Notes under the pieces: generated by a model | What the model was told of the DNA's origin: nothing | What the model saw: the letters and a program-made list of their open reading frames with translations, nothing else | Database searches by the model: none | Position numbers and translations under genes: made by a program | In this document: one piece after another, positions 33,633-37,993 of the stretch | How positions within the stretch are numbered: position 1 is the stretch's first letter | Layout: the number at the start of each line of letters is the position of its first letter | Assembly (NCBI GenBank): GCA_902766435.1 | Contig: CACXDM010000048.1 | Coordinates: 1-37,993 of the forward strand | From: an uncultured Erysipelotrichaceae bacterium | GTDB taxonomy: Bacteria; Bacillota_I; Bacilli_A; Erysipelotrichales; Erysipelotrichaceae | Reading direction: 5' to 3' | Length of the DNA: 37,993 nt

Positions 33633-33651
33633 ATAGAATCAACAGTAATCT

Positions 33652-33670
33652 TTATCTGCCCGACAGATAA
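33652..33670 (+). promoter_or_regulatory. Inverted repeat in the leader of the DUF4428 gene
   Basis: TTATCTG-N5-CAGATAA is a perfect 7-5-7 inverted repeat ending a few bases before AGGAGG. It could be an operator or an RNA hairpin influencing translation. It has no T run, so it is not a terminator. Confidence 0.4.
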
Positions 33671-33684
33671 TTTCAGGAGGTATT

Positions 33685-34512
33685 ATGGCATTATTCGGCA
33701 ATCTTTTTGAAAAGAAAATCTGTGACGTCTGCGGCAATGAGATCGGACTTCTCGGCAACCGCAAACTCGCTGACGGAAATCTCTGCAAGGACTGTGCCGG
33801 CAAGCTGTCACCGTTCTTCTACGAAAGAAAGGAATCGACGATCGAAGAGATCAAACAGCAGCTGGCATACAGAGAACAGAATAAGGCGGCTCTTCCCGAT
33901 CTGCGTCCGGATGAAATCTACGGTACTAAGATGAAAATCTACGTTGATAATGAAAACCGGAAATTCATCGTGACAAGAAACAATGAATGGCGCAGCGGGA
34001 ATCCGGATATCATCGGTTTTGAACAGGTTCAGTCGGTCGAAAACAAGGTCCGTGAGAACAAGGAAGAAATCTATAAGAAGACCGAGGACGGAAAAAGGGA
34101 AAGCTATGACCCGAAGCGGTATAAGAAAGACTATTCCTTCATCACAAAGATCTCCGTCAATTCTCCTTATATTTCCTCTATTACCGTTGATCTCAGCGAA
34201 GGGGATGAACCGGTCAATCATTATGAAAAGAAATACAAGGATTATGAAGCGATGATGGAGAAGCTGCGCTGCCGTCTGCTGATGATCGAAACCGGAAATG
34301 ACGAACCGGAGGTTAAGGAAGAAGCACCGGCTGCCGATGAATGGAAATGCACAGCCTGCGGTGCGGTCAATACCGGAAAATTCTGCAGTGAATGCGGCAG
34401 TCCGAAACCGGAAGTGAAGCTGATCAAATTCTGTCCGAACTGCGGTGCTGCTGTTTCCGATCCGGCAAATCCTCCGAAGTTCTGCTCGAACTGCGGCGGT
34501 GCGCTGAAATAA
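33685..34512 (+). CDS. DUF4428/zinc-ribbon protein
   Basis: Protein of 275 residues, apparently cytoplasmic with no signal or membrane segment. The N-terminus has a treble-clef-like zinc site typical of DUF4428 (CDVCGNEIGLLGNRKLADGNLCKDC, ligands near 13, 16, 34 and 37). The middle (about 60-205) is a charged domain similar to SHOCT/PH-like 'unknown' modules that follow DUF4428. The C-terminus has two zinc ribbons: CTACG...CSECG and CPNCG...CSNCG. The zinc sites suggest protein or nucleic-acid binding; no enzymatic motif is present. AGGAGG precedes the ATG, and an inverted repeat (33652-33670) lies just upstream. It is monocistronic. Confidence 0.85.
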   Translation: MALFGNLFEKKICDVCGNEIGLLGNRKLADGNLCKDCAGKLSPFFYERKESTIEEIKQQLAYREQNKAALPDLRPDEIYGTKMKIYVDNENRKFIVTRNNEWRSGNPDIIGFEQVQSVENKVRENKEEIYKKTEDGKRESYDPKRYKKDYSFITKISVNSPYISSITVDLSEGDEPVNHYEKKYKDYEAMMEKLRCRLLMIETGNDEPEVKEEAPAADEWKCTACGAVNTGKFCSECGSPKPEVKLIKFCPNCGAAVSDPANPPKFCSNCGGALK

Positions 34513-34529
34513 CGTCATGTCTGCATCTG

Positions 34530-34560
34530 AGGGACCTTTTGGAAAGGTCTCTTTTGTTTG
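34530..34560 (+). terminator. Terminator of the DUF4428 gene
   Basis: GGGACCTTT (34531-34539) pairs with AAAGGTCTC (34543-34551) with one G-T pair and a three-base loop, followed by TTTTGTTTG. Confidence 0.85.
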
Positions 34561-34576
34561 TGTGAACGTGAGTGCG

Positions 34577-34605
34577 TTGTTTTTGGCGCGAAATACTGAT
34601 AAAAT
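34577..34605 (+). promoter_or_regulatory. Promoter of the lspA-rluD operon
   Basis: TTGTTT (34577-34582), a 17-base spacer and TAAAAT (34600-34605) preceded by TGA (extended -10). Confidence 0.65.
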
Positions 34606-34632
34606 CCATTTCATTAAGAAAGAAGGTTTTTT

Positions 34633-35136
34633 ATGATTTCTTATCAGACTGGAATGAAGCTGGAATCGGAAACACCCGAGGGAATCTGGTTCGATTATCA
34701 GAATCATATTCTTCTGTTCTTCATCAAGGATGCGGTATGGACGGAAGAGGAAATTAAACGCGCGCAGAAGTCGGATATTACACTGTCGTTTGTTCAGAAG
34801 GGCATTGTGGATGCTTTTCTGCTGGAGATCTATGACTGTCTTGAAACAAGTGATATCCCTTTCTGTGTCAAAGAGGCGGAAGATGATTTTCTGCGCTCTC
34901 TCAATGATCAGGAGGATTATGCTTACCGGGTGATTCTCGTTGACGGAGACAATGTGATCAGAGCAATGAGGGCAGGCGCGTTCCGTCATTCGGAAAAACT
35001 GAAGGAAGCGCTGCGGAAAAGAGCGGATGAACAGTATGACGGCGATGCGTTTGACAGGGAGTATGAGAAACTGGCGGCGGAATATGAGCCTTTTGAACTT
35101 GAGCCCTTTGCGCTGTTTACGGAGAAGTGCTCATGA
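34633..35136 (+). CDS. Conserved-looking protein of unknown function
   Basis: Protein of 167 residues, soluble and acidic, without signal, membrane segment or cysteine cluster. The first half looks like an alpha/beta fold (FFIKDAVWTEEEIKRAQKSDITLSFV...). The second half has VILVDGDNVIRAMRAG followed by a long charged helix (SEKLKEALRKRADEQYDGDAF). I do not recognise a family. AAGAAGG precedes the ATG, and its stop overlaps the lspA start by four bases, so it is the first gene of an operon for lipoprotein processing and rRNA modification. Codon use matches its neighbours, which argues for a real gene. No function can be given. Confidence 0.75.
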   Translation: MISYQTGMKLESETPEGIWFDYQNHILLFFIKDAVWTEEEIKRAQKSDITLSFVQKGIVDAFLLEIYDCLETSDIPFCVKEAEDDFLRSLNDQEDYAYRVILVDGDNVIRAMRAGAFRHSEKLKEALRKRADEQYDGDAFDREYEKLAAEYEPFELEPFALFTEKCS

Positions 35137-35600
35137 TTCCCTATATGCTTGTCATTGCGGCTGTCGTGCTGATTGATCAGCTCAGCAAATACATCATCCA
35201 GAATGATATTTCCCTGTATCAGGTTGAGATCATTCCCGGATTCTTTGATATCACCTATGCAAGAAACACCGGTATGGCCTGGTCGCTTCTCTCCGGACAG
35301 CAGGTTTTTCTCTGTCTTGTCTCGGCAGCGGCGATTATCGGCATGATGTGGTATCTGACAGTCAGAAAACCGAAGCCGCTCATATCCTTTTCCCTTGCCC
35401 TGATGATCGGCGGGGCAGCCGGGAACCTGATTGACAGACTGATCTTCGGCTATGTCAGAGACTTTCTGAATTTCTATATATTCGGCTATGATTTTCCGAT
35501 TTTCAATATTGCGGATGCGGCATTATGCATTGGTGTCTTTCTGCTTCTGATCGATACATTCTTTGAGGAGAAACGTGAATATGGAAACAGTAACAGTTGA
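35133..35600 (+). CDS. lspA: Lipoprotein signal peptidase (signal peptidase II)
   Basis: Membrane aspartyl protease that removes the signal peptide of lipid-modified prolipoproteins; several lipoproteins in this window would be substrates. Four membrane helices are visible. The conserved DQLSKY segment (about 15-20), ARNTGMAW, and the two catalytic aspartates D101 (GNLIDRL) and D128 (NIADAAL) are intact. The 155 residues are normal. I chose the ATG at 35133 (ATGA overlap with the preceding stop), with GGAGAA six bases upstream; an in-frame GTG at 35127 is less well placed. The rluD-like gene starts 20 bases before its end. Confidence 0.97.
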   Translation: MIPYMLVIAAVVLIDQLSKYIIQNDISLYQVEIIPGFFDITYARNTGMAWSLLSGQQVFLCLVSAAAIIGMMWYLTVRKPKPLISFSLALMIGGAAGNLIDRLIFGYVRDFLNFYIFGYDFPIFNIADAALCIGVFLLLIDTFFEEKREYGNSNS

Positions 35601-36486
35601 AGAGTATACAGGCAGACTGGACAAGTATCTCGCTGACTTGACCGGTCTTTCCCGCGGCAGGATCAGACAGATGAGTGATGATGACATGATCAGTGTTAAC
35701 GGAAAGCCTGCCAAAGTCGGAATGAAGCTGAAGGAAGGGGACATTGTCACTTACGAGATTCCGGAAGATGAAGAACTTGATGTACAGCCTGAGGACATCC
35801 CTCTGGATATCCTTTATGAAGACAGCGACATCATTGTCGTCAACAAGCAGAAGGGTCTGGTTGTTCATCCGGCTCCCGGCAATTACAGCGGCACACTGGT
35901 CAATGCGCTTCTTTACCACTGCAGTGACCTTTCCGGCATCAACGGTGTAATCCGTCCGGGCATTGTGCACAGGATTGACAAGGATACAACCGGATGCATT
36001 GTTGCATGCAAGAATGATGAAGCCCACCGCAGCATTGCCTCGCAGATTGAGAACAAGACATGCCACAGGGAATATCTTGCTCTGGTGGCGGGAAACATTC
36101 CTCATGATGAGGGGAAGATTGACGCTCCCATCGGCAGAGATCCCAAGGACAGACAGCGGATGACGGTTACCGATAAAAACAGCCGGGATGCAGTTACACA
36201 TTTCCGTGTGATCGAACGTTTTAAAAAGGCCACACTGATCCGCTGTTCCCTGGAAACAGGAAGAACCCACCAGATCCGCGTACATATGAAATTCATCAAT
36301 CATCCTGTAATCGGAGATGAAAAATACGGGCATAAATGCCGTGAGACGGATACACAGGGACAGGTTCTTCACGCTTCGGACCTCTATCTGACACATCCCC
36401 GCACCGGAGAACAGATGCATTTTCAGGCACCACTGCCGGAGTATTTTGAAAAGCTTCTGACGCTGTACCGGAGGGAGTCGGAATGA
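35581..36486 (+). CDS. rluD: RluA/RluD-family pseudouridine synthase
   Basis: Converts specific uridines of 23S rRNA (or tRNA) to pseudouridine. An N-terminal S4 RNA-binding domain (about 10-60, RLDKYLADL...SRGRIRQM) is followed by the synthase domain with the catalytic Asp D133 in HRIDKDTTG. The RTHQIRVHM and PVIGDEKYG blocks are standard for the family. It is 301 residues from the ATG at 35581, with GAGGAG ten bases upstream; an in-frame TTG at 35563 is rejected. The lspA-rluD order is very common in Bacillota. The assignment to RluD rather than another RluA-type enzyme rests on the S4 domain. Confidence 0.94.
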   Translation: METVTVEEYTGRLDKYLADLTGLSRGRIRQMSDDDMISVNGKPAKVGMKLKEGDIVTYEIPEDEELDVQPEDIPLDILYEDSDIIVVNKQKGLVVHPAPGNYSGTLVNALLYHCSDLSGINGVIRPGIVHRIDKDTTGCIVACKNDEAHRSIASQIENKTCHREYLALVAGNIPHDEGKIDAPIGRDPKDRQRMTVTDKNSRDAVTHFRVIERFKKATLIRCSLETGRTHQIRVHMKFINHPVIGDEKYGHKCRETDTQGQVLHASDLYLTHPRTGEQMHFQAPLPEYFEKLLTLYRRESE

Positions 36487-37280
36487 AGAACAAGCCGGTA
36501 CCCTATATGACATATGCCGTTCTGATTATCTGTCTTGCTGTACATCTGCTGATTCAGTTCAGCGGATTTGACAATCTGAATGAGGCGGCGATTCTTTGGG
36601 GCGCATATTATAAGGCGTTTATCCTTGCCGGAGAATGGTGGCGTTTACTGACAGCGGGTTTTGTTCATGTTCAGCTGCTGCATCTGTTTGTCAACGGCAT
36701 GGCGCTCAGTTCGCTGGGCAGCGCAATGGAACGTACGCTGGGCAGATGGAAGTATCTTGCGGTACTTCTTGGTTCCGTCATCGGCGGCAGTCTGTTTCTG
36801 TTTGCGGCTGAGGGCAATAAAGTGGCTGTCGGAATCTCCGGCGGGTTATACGGACTGATGGCAGGATATACATATATGCTGATCAGGGCAGGCGGATGGA
36901 AGAATCCGGTTGTGAAAACAGCACTGATCCGGACATATATGATTAACCTCCTGATCAATTTCATGCCCGGGGTATCCGTCAGCGGCCATATCGGCGGCTT
37001 CATGGCGGGGCTGTTCCTGACGGTATTGCTGACGGAAGCGGATAAGACCGTCCGTCTTCACTATTTCGCTGCCGCTGTGCTGTATTTCATTTTTATCGGT
37101 ATACTCACCGGCAGAAATGCATATATCGCCCAGGACGAAGAGTACTATATGACCGACCTCAGGGTACTGAGTTATGAAAAGGATGCAGGTCTTTCACAGC
37201 ACGCGGAAAACATGGCGGCGAGACTGGATGATCTGTATAATAATGACGGATTCCTCACCGAGGCACTGAAAGGAAACTGA
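36483..37280 (+). CDS. Rhomboid-family intramembrane serine protease
   Basis: Protein of 265 residues with about seven membrane helices. The family signatures are present: GEWWRLLTAGFVHVQLLHLFVN with the HxxxN pair H67/N71, the catalytic Ser S119 in GISGGLYG and the catalytic His H169 in GHIGG. An extra-membrane tail of about 45 residues (from about 215) is charged and may be cytoplasmic. The ATG overlaps the rluD stop (ATGA) with GGAGGGAG upstream. The substrate is unknown. Being in an operon with lspA puts two membrane proteases under one promoter. Confidence 0.94.
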   Translation: MKNKPVPYMTYAVLIICLAVHLLIQFSGFDNLNEAAILWGAYYKAFILAGEWWRLLTAGFVHVQLLHLFVNGMALSSLGSAMERTLGRWKYLAVLLGSVIGGSLFLFAAEGNKVAVGISGGLYGLMAGYTYMLIRAGGWKNPVVKTALIRTYMINLLINFMPGVSVSGHIGGFMAGLFLTVLLTEADKTVRLHYFAAAVLYFIFIGILTGRNAYIAQDEEYYMTDLRVLSYEKDAGLSQHAENMAARLDDLYNNDGFLTEALKGN

Positions 37281-37282
37281 TT

Positions 37283-37777
37283 ATGGATAAAAGAGAAAAT
37301 GTTCTGAGCTGGGATGAATACTTCATGGGGCTTGCTCATCTTTCCGCACTTCGTTCAAAAGACCCCAACACACAGGTCGGCGCGGCAATCGTGGATGAGA
37401 ATCACCGTGTTGTATCTGTCGGCTACAACGGGCTTCCCAAGGGCTGCTCCGATGATGATTTTCCCTGGGCGAGAGAAGGCGGAACACTTGATACGAAATA
37501 CGCATTTGTTGTTCATGCCGAACTGAATGCGATTCTGAATTCAAAATGGCCGGTTGCCGGATGTACACTCTATGTTTCTCTTTTTCCCTGCAATGAGTGC
37601 GCGAAGGCGATTATCCAGTCCGGTATCCGCCGGGTTGTCTATGAATCCGATAAGTACAACGGTGTGGATACGAATATTGCCTCCAAGCGTATGTTAAGAG
37701 CTGCCGGCGTACAGCTGGACAGAATAGAAAATACAATCTCCCTTCAGGTGGAGAAGACAAAGAATACGGAAAACTGA
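37283..37777 (+). CDS. Deoxycytidylate (dCMP) deaminase
   Basis: Deaminates dCMP to dUMP, feeding thymidylate synthesis. The zinc site is complete: H78-A-E80 with the proton-shuttling Glu, and P-C103-N-E-C106. The N-terminal SKDPNTQVGAAIVD and the GYNGLPKGCSDDDFPW segment, typical of dCMP rather than cytidine deaminases, are also present. The 164 residues are normal; in Bacillus the homologue is called ComEB. AAAGGA precedes the ATG by about nine bases. It is the last gene of the 34633-37777 operon, followed by a terminator. Confidence 0.93.
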   Translation: MDKRENVLSWDEYFMGLAHLSALRSKDPNTQVGAAIVDENHRVVSVGYNGLPKGCSDDDFPWAREGGTLDTKYAFVVHAELNAILNSKWPVAGCTLYVSLFPCNECAKAIIQSGIRRVVYESDKYNGVDTNIASKRMLRAAGVQLDRIENTISLQVEKTKNTEN

Positions 37778-37799
37778 AAAGAAGCCGACCGGCTTCTTT
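37778..37799. terminator. Bidirectional terminator between dCMP deaminase and rnhC
   Basis: AAAGAAGCC (37778-37786) and GGCTTCTTT (37791-37799) form a perfect 9-bp stem with a GACC loop. T-rich tails are present in both directions. The rnhC stop codon overlaps its right edge. Confidence 0.85.
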
Positions 37800-37993
37800 A
37801 CTTTATTTTCTCCGTGTTTTTGAAATGTATTTTTGCGGTTTTGGCAAGAACATCACGGCCGTGTCTGGCAGTAAATGAGGCAGTGAACGCATCTGCGTTT
37901 TTTCCTGCACCTTTGGGGAACACAACACCATACTGTTCCGACATCTGTTCCATGGATTTCAGAAAGGCGTATCTTGCGATCAGTGAGGCTGCC
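37798..37993 (-). CDS. rnhC: Ribonuclease HIII, C-terminal part (cut by window edge)
   Basis: Translation of the minus strand from the right edge to TAA at 37798-37800 gives 64 residues. They start AASLIARYAFLKSMEQMSEQ, continue with a VVFPKGAGKNADAF block and end HFKNTEKIK. This matches the RNase HIII C-terminus (ASI.ARYAFL..M......LPKGA...V......HFKNTEK), which cleaves RNA in RNA-DNA hybrids. The N-terminal TBP-like domain and most of the catalytic residues lie outside the window. Confidence 0.85.
   Translation of the reverse strand, partial: AASLIARYAFLKSMEQMSEQYGVVFPKGAGKNADAFTASFTARHGRDVLAKTAKIHFKNTEKIK

Noticed and set aside
33808-34989. Open frame of 393 codons on the minus strand
   Set aside because: It spans the DUF4428 gene, the terminator and part of the next gene antisense, has no family resemblance and would contain the hairpin at 34530-34560.
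35503-36513. Open frame of 336 codons on the minus strand
   Set aside because: It is antisense to the complete rluD-like gene and the end of lspA, both with intact catalytic motifs.
1-37993. Search for tRNA, rRNA, CRISPR, transposase, integrase, toxin-antitoxin and phage genes
   Set aside because: No cloverleaf, array of spaced repeats, terminal inverted repeats with transposase, or recognisable mobile gene was seen. The strand changes coincide with ordinary terminators.

Overview
The window looks like an ordinary housekeeping stretch of a chromosome from a low-to-mid GC Bacillota, most likely of the class Erysipelotrichia. The class is inferred from family content and gene style and is not proven. 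Supporting signs are strong AGGAGG-type ribosome sites, an FMN riboswitch on a ribU-type transporter gene, a T-box on leuS, ScpA/ScpB, RNase HIII, rubrerythrin (an anaerobe marker) and OmpR-type two-component pairs. I saw no rRNA, tRNA, CRISPR array, insertion sequence, integrase or phage gene.

Layout. 1-1850: the end of an unseen gene, a membrane protein, then FMN riboswitch plus ribU. 1877-5868: one operon of a tail-anchored coiled-coil protein, cmk, der and gpsA. 5874-8506: a class A penicillin-binding protein on the minus strand. 8623-15556: a tightly overlapping plus-strand run of dnaE, a response regulator/kinase pair, a TrmN6-like methyltransferase and a degenerate M20 peptidase-like protein. 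15541-17414: an altered metallophosphoesterase (minus) and a degenerate NagD-type HAD protein (plus), transcribed divergently. 17422-20113: T-box plus leuS. 20114-24096: scpA, scpB, two lipoproteins and purB. 24125-27877: minus-strand lipoprotein, cutC and purA. 27915-28853: mrp. 28870-31031: a second response regulator/kinase pair, followed by a convergent orphan prepilin peptidase. 31542-33254: rubrerythrin and a convergent DEAD-box helicase. 33296-34560: a TSCPD protein and a DUF4428/zinc-ribbon protein. 34577-37799: an operon of an unknown protein, lspA, rluD-like, rhomboid and dCMP deaminase. The right edge holds the C-terminal end of rnhC on the minus strand.

How the genes fit together. 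Most are core functions: nucleotide supply (cmk, purA, purB, dCMP deaminase), replication and chromosome segregation (dnaE, scpAB), translation (leuS, der, rluD, trmN6), and envelope building (gpsA, PBP1A, lspA). The two sensor systems are clear paralogues: each kinase starts with TTG inside the end of its regulator gene, and both carry a similarly spaced cysteine pair in the extracytoplasmic domain.

The least ordinary signal is a set of hydrolase-fold proteins between 14.4 and 22.3 kb whose catalytic residues are missing or replaced: an M20 protein lacking its metal-site segment, a metallophosphoesterase with changed ligands, a NagD-like HAD protein without its nucleophile, and an SGNH lipoprotein with Thr for Ser. 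I found no convincing new multi-gene defence, secretion or mobile system.
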